Positions 33,700 through 40,218 of a stretch of 40,218 bases of DNA are shown here, piece after piece (the first letter of the stretch is position 1; each line of letters opens with the position of its first letter). A program made the translations under genes and the position numbers. Origin of the DNA: Clostridiales bacterium (GTDB lineage Bacteria; Bacillota_A; Clostridia; Oscillospirales; Oscillospiraceae); the NCBI GenBank assembly GCA_014799485.1, contig JAAVHY010000012.1, positions 1 to 40,218 of the forward strand, written 5' to 3'. The notes under the pieces are model-generated. The model did no database searches, was not told the DNA's origin, and saw nothing but the letters and a program-made list of their open reading frames with translations.

Positions 33700-34479
33700 A
33701 TGAGTAATTTCCGCCGCAAAGAGTCGATCATCAATTTGATAGAGCGGGATAAGGAAGTAAGCGTCAACGAACTTTCCGAGCTGCTCGGCGCTTCCAAGGA
33801 GACCATCCGCCGGGATCTGGCGGATCTGGAGCAGAAGGGCTTTTTGGTCCGCGTCCATGGGGGAGCCGTATATAACCGGGAAGCGGACAACTCCCTGGAC
33901 GAGTACCCCATGCTCATCCGCGGCATCCAGCGGCACGAGGAAAAGAACCAGATCTGCGCGTATGCGGCGGCCTTGATCGAGGACGGAGATACTATTTTCA
34001 TTGACAACAGCTCCACTGTGGTTTACCTGCTGAAATGCATCCCTGAGCATATCCATCTGACGGTCATCACCAACTCCGTGCAGATCCTTTTGGAGGCCGC
34101 GCGGGTCAAATCTTCCAACATCCAGTGTTTTTGCCTGGGCGGGAGCTTTAAGGCGGCCAACCTCTCCATCTATGGCGGGACCGCGCTCAAGGAAGCGGAG
34201 GAGTACTATCCCAACAAGATGTTTTTGAGCTGCGCCGGCATCCGCGCCGACGGGCTGGTCACCGACAGCAGTATGCAGGAGGCGGAGATCAAGCGCCTGA
34301 TGCTCAACAACAGCAGCAAAGTGTACTATCTCGTGGACCACACGAAATTTCACACCATTGGCCAGGTCCGCCTGGATCATATTTCCGCGAACAGCACCAT
34401 CATTACGGACAGCAGCGTGAACCCCGCCTTTTTAGAGCCGATTCGGAAATTGGGGGCCGAGGTGCTTATCGCGAAGTAA
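33700..34479 (+). CDS. DeoR family transcriptional regulator
   Basis: The 259-residue protein starts MSNFRRKESIINLIERDKEVSVNELSELL. The DeoR helix-turn-helix is SVNELSELLGASKETIRRDLADLEQ (about 24-48), followed by VRVHGGAV. The C-terminal sugar-phosphate sensor carries DGDTIFIDNSST and DHTKF near residue 218. DeoR proteins repress sugar genes until a phosphorylated sugar binds. It has its own promoter and is placed between the aldolase and FGGY kinase genes. The TTYGACYG repeats in the divergent region are a candidate operator. Confidence 0.92.
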   Translation: MSNFRRKESIINLIERDKEVSVNELSELLGASKETIRRDLADLEQKGFLVRVHGGAVYNREADNSLDEYPMLIRGIQRHEEKNQICAYAAALIEDGDTIFIDNSSTVVYLLKCIPEHIHLTVITNSVQILLEAARVKSSNIQCFCLGGSFKAANLSIYGGTALKEAEEYYPNKMFLSCAGIRADGLVTDSSMQEAEIKRLMLNNSSKVYYLVDHTKFHTIGQVRLDHISANSTIITDSSVNPAFLEPIRKLGAEVLIAK

Positions 34480-34500
34480 TGAAGAAAGTGAATATTGCCT

Positions 34501-35970
34501 ATGTATTGTACGGCTTTGGATGTGGGCGCCAGCGGCGGGAAGCTGTTTTGCGGGCGCTTTGACGGAGACAGGCTTTCCCTGGAAACGATCCATCGGTTTC
34601 CCCATGGGCCCGTCTCCCTTCAGGGAAATCTCTATTGGGATTTTCTGTTCCTCTATCAGCAAATGCTGCAGGGCCTTCAAAAAGCGGCGGTACGGACTGG
34701 GAAAGAGGCGCGGAGCTTTGGCGTCGATACATTTTCCAACGATTTTTCCTTTGTCGATCCCGCCGGAAGGCTGCTGTCCCCGGTGTTTTGCTATCGTGAC
34801 AGGCGTACACAGCTCCGCCAGGCGGAGATTTTCTCCCGGATCGGCCCCAAAGAGCTGTACTTCTCCTCCGGGAATCAAGTGGCATTGTTCAACACGGCCA
34901 TGCAGCTGGGCGCCATGGCGGCGGAGGGTTCGCCCCTGCTCAGCCCCGGCCCTCACCGGCTGCTCCTTTTGCCTGATCTGCTGTGCTATTACCTCACAGG
35001 TGAGATGGCAGGGGAGTATACCGTGTGCTCGGTATCCCAGCTGTTGGATTTTTCCACCCGGGATTGGCATGGGGGGATATTAGACCGGCTCTCCATCCCT
35101 CGGGAATTACTGCCGGACATCGTAGAACCAGGGACGCCAAGAGGGAAGATATCAAAAATGGTCCGCTCGAAAACGGCCCTGCCCGACATGGATGTGATCT
35201 CTGTCTGTGAACACGACACAGCCAGCGCTTTCCTGGCCAGCGTGGCGGGGGAGCCCGCGATCCTCATCAGCAGCGGCACCTGGGCCCTGGTGGGGCTGGA
35301 GACGGACGGGCCGGTGATCAATGAATTGGGCTATCGCTATAATGTGGCCAATGAGGGCAGCTGTCCGGGGCATCACCGGGTTTTAAAAAACGTGATGGGC
35401 AACTGGCTCTTTCAGCAGCTCAAGGCGGAATACCACAGCCGAGGCGAGGAATATGACTATCCTGATTTGGAGCGCCTGGCGGCCCAGGCCCCCCCGTGCC
35501 GTATGCTGGTGGATGTGGATCACCCTGATTTCTTCACACCGGGGGATGTGATCGGCAAACTCCGCCAAAGGGCCGTGTATCCGGGCCAGGAGCCGCCGGA
35601 CGATGCGGGGACTTACGCCCGCTGCGTTTACGACAGTTTGGCGCTGAAGTACCGCTGGTGCGTTGAAAAGCTGGAAGAGGTGACCGGGCTCCATCGGAAC
35701 GTGATCAATGTGATGGGCGGCGGCGCGCGGGACGCGCTGTCCTGTCAGCTTACGGCCAACGCCTGCGCCCGGCGGGTGATCGCCGGGCCATATGAGGCCA
35801 CAGCCTTGGGCAACGTGATGCTACAGCTCATTTCGCGGGGAGAGCTTCGGGATGTCGCCCAGGGACGGTCTCTGCTCCGGGCCAGCTTCGGTGCCGAAGA
35901 ATACTCGCCGGAGGATCCTCGCTTTTGGGATGAGCAATACCAGTATTTCTGCGAGGCTTTTTCTCTGTGA
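34501..35970 (+). CDS. FGGY family carbohydrate kinase, rhamnulokinase-like
   Basis: The 489-residue protein starts MYCTALDVGASGGKLFCGRFDG, the first phosphate loop of FGGY kinases. FGVDTFSNDFSFVD near residue 78 is the substrate-binding block of rhamnulokinases. SSGTWALVG near residue 259 and GGGARDALSCQLTANAC near residue 407 bind ATP. It phosphorylates a ketose, probably rhamnulose, fuculose or a related sugar. ATG 34501 is used, and a TTG two codons earlier is also possible. There is a 21-base gap after the DeoR stop and only a weak ribosome binding site (AAGAAAGTG). Confidence 0.87.
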   Translation: MYCTALDVGASGGKLFCGRFDGDRLSLETIHRFPHGPVSLQGNLYWDFLFLYQQMLQGLQKAAVRTGKEARSFGVDTFSNDFSFVDPAGRLLSPVFCYRDRRTQLRQAEIFSRIGPKELYFSSGNQVALFNTAMQLGAMAAEGSPLLSPGPHRLLLLPDLLCYYLTGEMAGEYTVCSVSQLLDFSTRDWHGGILDRLSIPRELLPDIVEPGTPRGKISKMVRSKTALPDMDVISVCEHDTASAFLASVAGEPAILISSGTWALVGLETDGPVINELGYRYNVANEGSCPGHHRVLKNVMGNWLFQQLKAEYHSRGEEYDYPDLERLAAQAPPCRMLVDVDHPDFFTPGDVIGKLRQRAVYPGQEPPDDAGTYARCVYDSLALKYRWCVEKLEEVTGLHRNVINVMGGGARDALSCQLTANACARRVIAGPYEATALGNVMLQLISRGELRDVAQGRSLLRASFGAEEYSPEDPRFWDEQYQYFCEAFSL

Positions 35971-36013
35971 ACCCGCAAAGCATCTGCCTGTAGAACCCAG
36001 AGCGCAAAAATGG

Positions 36014-36056
36014 AGGAGCTGGTCAGCTTATCAACAGCTGACCAGCTCCTTTTTTG
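36014..36056 (+). terminator. Terminator after the FGGY kinase gene
   Basis: A perfect 15-base stem (AGGAGCTGGTCAGCT / AGCTGACCAGCTCCT) with a seven-base loop is followed by TTTTTT. It closes the plus-strand sugar genes and may also serve the minus strand (ATTTTTGC on that side). Confidence 0.88.
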
Positions 36057-36203
36057 GTTTGGCTTTTCATAAGAAACACATACGACTGACAGCAGCCAGT
36101 CCAATTCCAAATCCAGCTTCGCCAACTCCACGTCCGGCTTCACCTTTTCCCCGTGGAAGTCGCTGCCGCCGGTGCGATGCAGGCCGTACTTTTCCGCCAA
36201 CAA
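36054..36203 (-). pseudogene. Remnant of a PHP-domain phosphoesterase (C-terminal piece)
   Basis: A minus-strand reading gives LLAEKYGLHRTGGSDFHGEK, then VKPDVELAKLDLELDWLL. The GLxxTGGSDFHG...KP stretch is the typical C-terminal metal-binding block of PHP phosphoesterases. No start codon or N-terminal PHP part precedes it, because the YesL-like gene ends immediately upstream. The reading then runs into the kinase terminator and coding region. It is best explained as a gene lost by deletion, leaving its tail behind. Confidence 0.7.
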
Positions 36204-36205
36204 TG

Positions 36206-36967
36206 TTAGTTTCCAGCGGAGTCTTTTGCAAAGAGCTCTTCAATCAGGAAATCTTCGTCCATCTGCTGATAGATCAAGAGCTGTGACAAAAATAAGGGAT
36301 ACCAGATGCCGGTGACAGACGCCAAGAGCACCGTCCACGGTGCCAGAAGTACCAGTATGGACAGATAGGCCAGCTGAAGCAGCGCGATGCCCAGTACACG
36401 CCAGAAATGCTTGATGCAAAACAGAATGGTGTTGCGCAGCCGGATGAGGGGAGACTGCTCAAACAGCACCAGCTGTGGCCAGTACAGACTGCTCAGCACC
36501 AGCAGGAGCAGCAAGGAAAACAGATACAGCCCCACAGTGCCCAGACTGGGCATCCGCTCCGCCCACCAGAACAGCATGGCCATAAAGGCGTACAGCCCGG
36601 CCATCAGCCCAGTCAGCGCACCGGGGACGAGACTGCCCCGCCAGTTCTGCCGCCACGCGCGGGCCCAGGCCTGCTTCCAGGGGAGTGGGTCGTCCCGCAG
36701 CCCGCGCAGGACTGCATCGTACATACCCGCCAGAAAGGGCCCGGCGAAGGCACCGCCCAGGATGGAGCAGGGGATCAGCACCAGCACACTGGACACAGCG
36801 ATAGAATAGATGATCCCGGCGGCCAGGGGGACAAGACCGGCTAAAGTAAGCATACCGACTCTCCACCACGGGCCGAAGCGGAGCGAGAGAAGCTGCTTGT
36901 AACGGTTGAAGCCGGTTTGGCGGATGTTCTCGTTGTAGCCGGGGTCCTCGCGCACAAAAAGTCCCAT
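36206..36967 (-). CDS. YesL family (DUF624) membrane protein
   Basis: The 253-residue protein has about six hydrophobic helices and the YesL-type start FNRYKQLLSLRFGPWWRVGML. YesL-like proteins are common beside YesM/LplB/YtcP sugar-transport loci in Firmicutes, but their role is unknown. ATG 36967 follows AAGGAGGACAACAT. It is last in the LacI-headed operon. Just past its stop lies a PHP remnant, so the downstream border is a likely deletion point. Confidence 0.8.
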   Translation of the reverse strand: MGLFVREDPGYNENIRQTGFNRYKQLLSLRFGPWWRVGMLTLAGLVPLAAGIIYSIAVSSVLVLIPCSILGGAFAGPFLAGMYDAVLRGLRDDPLPWKQAWARAWRQNWRGSLVPGALTGLMAGLYAFMAMLFWWAERMPSLGTVGLYLFSLLLLLVLSSLYWPQLVLFEQSPLIRLRNTILFCIKHFWRVLGIALLQLAYLSILVLLAPWTVLLASVTGIWYPLFLSQLLIYQQMDEDFLIEELFAKDSAGN

Positions 36968-36982
36968 GATATGTTGTCCTCC

Positions 36983-37579
36983 TTATGGGGCGGCGTAGTG
37001 GCAGCTGTCTAAAAAGCCGGTCAAAAGCTGGGCGGCGTCGCTGTCAAACTCCCCTCGGCAGGCCAGCTCCACGTTGATGGCGCAGCTCCGATACAGCCCA
37101 AACGCGGAGGCCCCCCGGGCATAGGGATTGGCATCGGAGTCAAAGGTATAGGTGATGACAGTGAACTCCTGACCGCCGCAGACCTGGGTGTAAGTTTCCT
37201 CAATGACATATCGGTCCTTGGCCAGCTCCCGCCACTGTGCCAGCGTGTTCTCCGCCTCCTGCCCGGACTTGGCGGAGCTTAGCAGGAGGTAGACCTGGAC
37301 GTCATAGACCTGGGCTTCGTCCCCGTCCTCGTTGACGCAGGGCACCCCTTCGCCCATAGACCAGGTGGCGTAGTACATCCCATTGGCCGCCAAAGCCTCA
37401 TTGTTCTCCTGGGGCTCCATGCCCTCCGGGGTATCCACTCCCAGCACACCGCCTACCGTCACCCAGTCCTCGCTCCAATCGGTTCCATCCGCCGCTTTTT
37501 CCGGGGCTGGGGCAGCCGCGCAGCCCGCCAGAGCCAGACACAGGACTCCCGCCGCCAGACAGACAGCCATCTTTTTCAT
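36983..37579 (-). CDS. Putative lipoprotein of unknown function
   Basis: The 198-residue protein has a lipoprotein signal peptide ending in LALAGC at about residues 15-20, then a low-complexity AAPAPEKAADGTDW linker. I do not recognise the mature domain. It has mixed alpha-beta character with a YVIEETYTQVCGGQEFTVITYTF stretch. Its ATG at 37579 overlaps the stop of the upstream gene by four bases (ATGA), so the two are co-translated. It may act outside the cell with the membrane protein encoded before it. Confidence 0.75.
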   Translation of the reverse strand: MKKMAVCLAAGVLCLALAGCAAAPAPEKAADGTDWSEDWVTVGGVLGVDTPEGMEPQENNEALAANGMYYATWSMGEGVPCVNEDGDEAQVYDVQVYLLLSSAKSGQEAENTLAQWRELAKDRYVIEETYTQVCGGQEFTVITYTFDSDANPYARGASAFGLYRSCAINVELACRGEFDSDAAQLLTGFLDSCHYAAP

Positions 37580-38289
37580 GAAATCGCACCTTCCGTCAAT
37601 TTGTTCCACAGCGCCTCGCACCCCTCTGGGTACGGGGCGTTTTTTTCTGTCCAAAAGCCCCGGCGGGCCAGGGAAAGCCCGGACACCAGCTCGTCGCTGC
37701 TTCCAGTCACTGTTTCGCCCAGGAGCTGGTAAGAATAGCTGCCAAGATCCGTCCCGGCCAGGGTGGGACAGTCAGTCCATGGCAGATATGTCCTGTCAGC
37801 GGAATAGCTGTCCTCCTCCGGCAGGGAGCCGTCCAGCAGGCACAGGACCTCGTAGCTGGCCTGGAACCAGGCCGGGTCCTCCAGCAGGAAGAAGTAGCTC
37901 TCACACTCCATCAAGTCGGCCATGAGGGTCACCTGGCCGGAGGCGGCCATTTCAGGGTCTTCACCGCTGAATGGATACTGACGGAGCCGCACAATTATCT
38001 GCCCATCTCCGTTCAGATCCTCACCCAAAGAGGCAAAGAGGCTTTCAACGGCGGTGACGGTATCGTCAGGCAGGGCATTTTCGCCCACATAGGCCACCTG
38101 ATAGTCCGGCTCGGTTCGTCCCAAGGCATACCAAACCAGGTTTGCGCATATGCCGGCCAGCACTACGGCAGTCGCCACATGCCATTTGTGATAGTGCCAC
38201 CAGTTTTTCCGCTTTTCCGACCGGGTCAGCTCCCGCTGCTCCTCGCGTTTTTCATTTCGATATTTCCACTTCAAATATTCGCTGGCCAT
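37576..38289 (-). CDS. Single-span membrane protein of unknown function
   Basis: The 237-residue protein has a basic N-terminus rich in Lys/Arg/Glu (residues 1-30) and one membrane helix (about 36-56, ATAVVLAGICANLVWYAL). An acidic extracellular domain has DLNGDGQIIVRLRQYPF, DxDGxG-like and possibly calcium-related. I do not recognise the family. ATG 38289 is used, and GTG 38295 is also possible. It starts seven bases after the LacI stop, with GAGTGAGG overlapping that stop. Confidence 0.7.
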   Translation of the reverse strand: MASEYLKWKYRNEKREEQRELTRSEKRKNWWHYHKWHVATAVVLAGICANLVWYALGRTEPDYQVAYVGENALPDDTVTAVESLFASLGEDLNGDGQIIVRLRQYPFSGEDPEMAASGQVTLMADLMECESYFFLLEDPAWFQASYEVLCLLDGSLPEEDSYSADRTYLPWTDCPTLAGTDLGSYSYQLLGETVTGSSDELVSGLSLARRGFWTEKNAPYPEGCEALWNKLTEGAIS

Positions 38290-38296
38290 AGGCACC

Positions 38297-39286
38297 TCAC
38301 TCCCGGGTGGTGCCGCCGGGGGCGTAGCTCACCGGGAGGCACACCAGGCTGGGCAGATTGCTCCTGTCCTCCCGGAGAAGGAGGTCCACGCTGGTCTCCG
38401 CCAGCCGCTGGACGGGCTGGACGATGGTGGAACAGTAGAAGCCCCCCTCGGCGAAGCGGGGGACGCCGTCGAAGCCGATCAGCTGCACGTCCTCCGGCGC
38501 CCGCACGCCCAGCGTCCCCAGCATGGATCGGACGCGGACGGCCAGGGCGTCCGTGACGCAGAAGATGCCGTCGAAGTCCAGCCGGCCCTTGTCCATGTGG
38601 GCAGCCAGGAACTCCCCAATGGGCCCCTCGCCCTCCTCGTCGGTCAGCCGCAGGGCGGCGCAGTTCATCCCCCGCTGGCGAAACACGGACTCAAAGCCGT
38701 CCCCCCGCTTGTCCGACTCGCCGGGGACCGCGGATCCGACGCGCAGGAACAGCGGCCGGGTGCAGCCCAGCTCCAGCAGCTTTTCCGCCGCCAGCTGCCC
38801 GCCGGCGAAGTTGTCCGAGGCCACGCAGGGCACGGCGGGGCTGAAATACCGATCAATGCTCACGTAGGGCAGGTCTGGGTCCACCTTTAGGTCCGGGGTG
38901 TAGGTCAGGCCGATGATGCCGTCCACTTTGTTCTGCTGGACCATCTGGATGCACCGCTGCTCCGCCTCCGGGTCGAAGGCGGTGAGGGCCAGCACGGTCT
39001 TGTACCGCCGGGCCGCCAGGGCCTGGCAGACAGCCTGGGCCAGGGCGGAGAAAAAGGGAGTGGTGATGTCGGGCAGGATCAGGGCGGCAGTACAGGTCTT
39101 GTTGGTCTTCAGCCCCCGGGCGTAGCTGTTCACCTGGTAGCCCAGCCGCCGGGCGGCATCCTCCACCCGTTTGCGGTAGTCCTCGCCCACGGGAATGTCA
39201 TTGAACACCTTGGACACCGTGCCCAGGGCCACCCCGGCCTCCCGGGCCACATCCTTCATGGTGGGGGCGTTTTGGTTTTGCTTCAT
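38297..39286 (-). CDS. LacI family transcriptional regulator
   Basis: The 329-residue protein has the LacI helix-turn-helix TMKDVAREAGVALGTVSKVFND (residues 9-30), the hinge helix RKRVEDAARRLGYQVNSYARGL, and a periplasmic-binding-protein sensor domain. That domain has GLTYTPDLKVDPDLPYVSIDR and ends with a typical GFDGVPRF block. ATG 39286 follows GGAGGTGGATCCC. It is divergent from the LplB-like ABC permease gene. Palindromic sites overlapping both promoters suggest that it represses itself and the ABC operon until a sugar binds. Confidence 0.92.
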   Translation of the reverse strand: MKQNQNAPTMKDVAREAGVALGTVSKVFNDIPVGEDYRKRVEDAARRLGYQVNSYARGLKTNKTCTAALILPDITTPFFSALAQAVCQALAARRYKTVLALTAFDPEAEQRCIQMVQQNKVDGIIGLTYTPDLKVDPDLPYVSIDRYFSPAVPCVASDNFAGGQLAAEKLLELGCTRPLFLRVGSAVPGESDKRGDGFESVFRQRGMNCAALRLTDEEGEGPIGEFLAAHMDKGRLDFDGIFCVTDALAVRVRSMLGTLGVRAPEDVQLIGFDGVPRFAEGGFYCSTIVQPVQRLAETSVDLLLREDRSNLPSLVCLPVSYAPGGTTRE

Positions 39287-39306
39287 GGGATCCACCTCCG
39301 CGCACG

Positions 39307-39318
39307 TGAAATGTTTCA
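39307..39318. promoter_or_regulatory. LacI-type operator candidate 1
   Basis: TGAAATGTTTCA is an almost perfect palindrome (TGAAA/TTTCA). It lies in the leader of the LacI gene, just downstream of its -10 box. Confidence 0.55.
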
Positions 39319-39329
39319 TGGATAATTTC

Positions 39330-39357
39330 ATTATATTCATGAAACGTTATTTTGCAA
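39330..39357 (-). promoter_or_regulatory. Promoter of the LacI regulator operon with embedded operator
   Basis: On the minus strand TTGCAA (39352-39357) and TATAAT (39330-39335) are spaced by 16 bases. The 10-mer ATGAAACGTT (39339-39348, plus strand) sits between them, so repressor binding there would block transcription. Confidence 0.75.
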
Positions 39358-39456
39358 TAGTTTTTTGAAAATTCTAATTAAATAGTCCGATTGCACAAAT
39401 TGACGGGGCCCTTTTTGTCAAAAAGTGAAAAATGGATTTTAGCCCCAAAATATCAC

Positions 39457-39485
39457 TTGACATTTCAATATCCCTTGATTATCAT
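39457..39485 (+). promoter_or_regulatory. Promoter of the LplB-like ABC operon
   Basis: A perfect TTGACA (39457-39462) and TATCAT (39480-39485) are spaced by 17 bases, about 60 bases before the ATG at 39548. Confidence 0.75.
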
Positions 39486-39502
39486 AAAAGTGCGGCTCGT
39501 GT

Positions 39503-39512
39503 AACGTTTCAT
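39503..39512. promoter_or_regulatory. LacI-type operator candidate downstream of the ABC promoter
   Basis: AACGTTTCAT is the exact reverse complement of the 10-mer at 39339-39348. It lies about 12 bases past the predicted transcription start. Confidence 0.6.
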
Positions 39513-39547
39513 ATTGCGAGCATCAAATGAAATAGGGAGTGAGTTGT

Positions 39548-40218
39548 ATGGCAAACAGAGGATCTGAAACGGCGGTCCCCGCCGTTTCTGCCCGTACGGG
39601 CAGAAACCTCGGCCAGCGCATTTTGGACAACTGGCAGCTTTACCTGCTGCTGCTGATCCCCGTGGTGCTGACGGTGGTGTATAAGTACATCCCCATGTAC
39701 GGCATCCAGATCGCCTTCCGGGACTTCAAGGCCAGCCAAGGCTACATGGGCAGCAAATTTGTGGGCATGTACTGGTTCCAGCGCTTCTTCAGCGCCCCCA
39801 CCTTCAGCCGGATGATCGTGAACACGGTGCTCATCAGCTTGTTCAGCCTGCTGTGGAGCTTCCCCATCCCCATCATCCTGTCCCTGATGATCAACCAGCT
39901 GGGCAACGCCCGATTCAAGCGGGTGGTGCAGACCGTGCTCTACGCCCCCCACTTCATCTCCGTGATGGTCATCTGCGGTATGATCCGCATCTTCCTCAGC
40001 CCGTCCGGCGGCCTCATCAACCTGATCTTGGGCACCAGTGTGGACTTCCTGACGGAATCCTCCGCCTTCCGCACCATTTACATCGCCTCCGGTATCTGGC
40101 AGGACGCGGGTTGGGGCTGCATCATTTACCTGGCCACCCTGGCCAACGTGGATCCCGGCCTTTATGAGGCGGCCAAGGTGGACGGCGCCTCCGTGTTCCA
40201 GCGCATCCGGAATATCGA
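39548..40218 (+). CDS. LplB-like sugar ABC transporter permease (3' end cut by window edge)
   Basis: The visible 223 residues begin MANRGSETAVPAVS and include helix 1 (about 29-48, LYLLLLIPVVLTVVYKYIPM). GIQIAFRDFKASQGYMGSKF and GMYWFQRFF follow, both typical of LplB/YtcP/YesP-type carbohydrate permeases. The EAA loop GLYEAAKVDGASVFQRIRNI at the end is the site that contacts the ATPase. ATG 39548 follows GGGAGTGAG. The first codons carry two overlapping hairpins. With a divergent LacI regulator it probably belongs to an oligosaccharide uptake operon that continues beyond the window. Confidence 0.9.
   Translation, partial: MANRGSETAVPAVSARTGRNLGQRILDNWQLYLLLLIPVVLTVVYKYIPMYGIQIAFRDFKASQGYMGSKFVGMYWFQRFFSAPTFSRMIVNTVLISLFSLLWSFPIPIILSLMINQLGNARFKRVVQTVLYAPHFISVMVICGMIRIFLSPSGGLINLILGTSVDFLTESSAFRTIYIASGIWQDAGWGCIIYLATLANVDPGLYEAAKVDGASVFQRIRNI
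39566..39607 (+). repeat. Two overlapping inverted repeats at the start of the permease gene
   Basis: GAAACGGCGG (39566-39575) pairs with CCGCCGTTTC (39579-39588) around a three-base loop. A perfect 24-base palindrome covers 39584-39607. They share GTTTC at 39584-39588, so only one can form fully at a time in mRNA. Confidence 0.65.

Noticed and set aside
1..40218. CRISPR arrays, insertion sequences, tRNA or rRNA genes
   Set aside because: No regularly spaced repeats, transposase genes or RNA gene signatures were seen on either strand by eye.

Overview
The window looks like a chromosomal segment of a GC-rich, anaerobic Clostridia member, most like the gut Oscillospiraceae (Flavonifractor / Lawsonibacter / Oscillibacter type). 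This is an inference from high-GC coding sequence combined with Gram-positive AGGAGG ribosome binding sites, an NfnAB-type pair, sugar-acid TRAP transporters, clostridial hybrid kinases with tandem receivers, and a YesL / LplB-type ABC locus. No rRNA, tRNA, CRISPR array or insertion sequence was seen.

Layout. (1) 1-1654, minus: nfnA and the 5' part of nfnB (often labelled gltA), an electron-bifurcating ferredoxin:NADP oxidoreductase pair. (2) 1695-3949, minus: YcxB-like membrane protein, MFS transporter and HIT hydrolase in one operon. (3) 4116-11194, plus: a hexuronate operon with TRAP transporter (P, Q, M), mannonate dehydratase (uxuA), a mannitol-dehydrogenase-family fructuronate reductase (uxuB), a GntR/FCD regulator and a KdgF-like cupin. 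Several gaps carry hairpins without a U-tract. (4) 11340-12011: a lone PIG-L deacetylase. (5) 12106-21218, plus: a signalling operon with two paralogous hybrid histidine kinases, a free HPt protein, a receiver protein with a degenerate HD-GYP domain, and an intact receiver-HD-GYP protein (predicted c-di-GMP phosphodiesterase). It is preceded by a structured leader of about 220 nt.

(6) 21424-27044, minus: TerB-domain protein, P-loop ATPase and DEAD/DEAH helicase, the gene content of the Shango anti-phage system. An AT-rich VOC/PhnB-like gene sits between the ATPase and the helicase. (7) 27138-36050: a divergent carbohydrate locus. On the minus strand it has a Gfo/Idh/MocA dehydrogenase, a second TRAP transporter (Q, M, P) and an iron-sulfur flavoprotein. 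On the plus strand it has a PfkB-type kinase, a class II aldolase, a DeoR regulator and a rhamnulokinase-like FGGY kinase. Two back-to-back promoters and TTYGACYG repeats lie between the arms. (8) 36054-40218: a PHP-phosphoesterase remnant, YesL-like protein, lipoprotein, membrane protein and LacI regulator (minus), divergent from the start of an LplB-like sugar ABC permease (plus). LacI-type operators overlap both promoters.

Functionally the window is a run of carbon-scavenging islands (hexuronates, an unknown sugar or polyol, and an oligosaccharide ABC system), each with its own regulator, interrupted by a c-di-GMP-linked phosphorelay and a probable phage-defence cassette.
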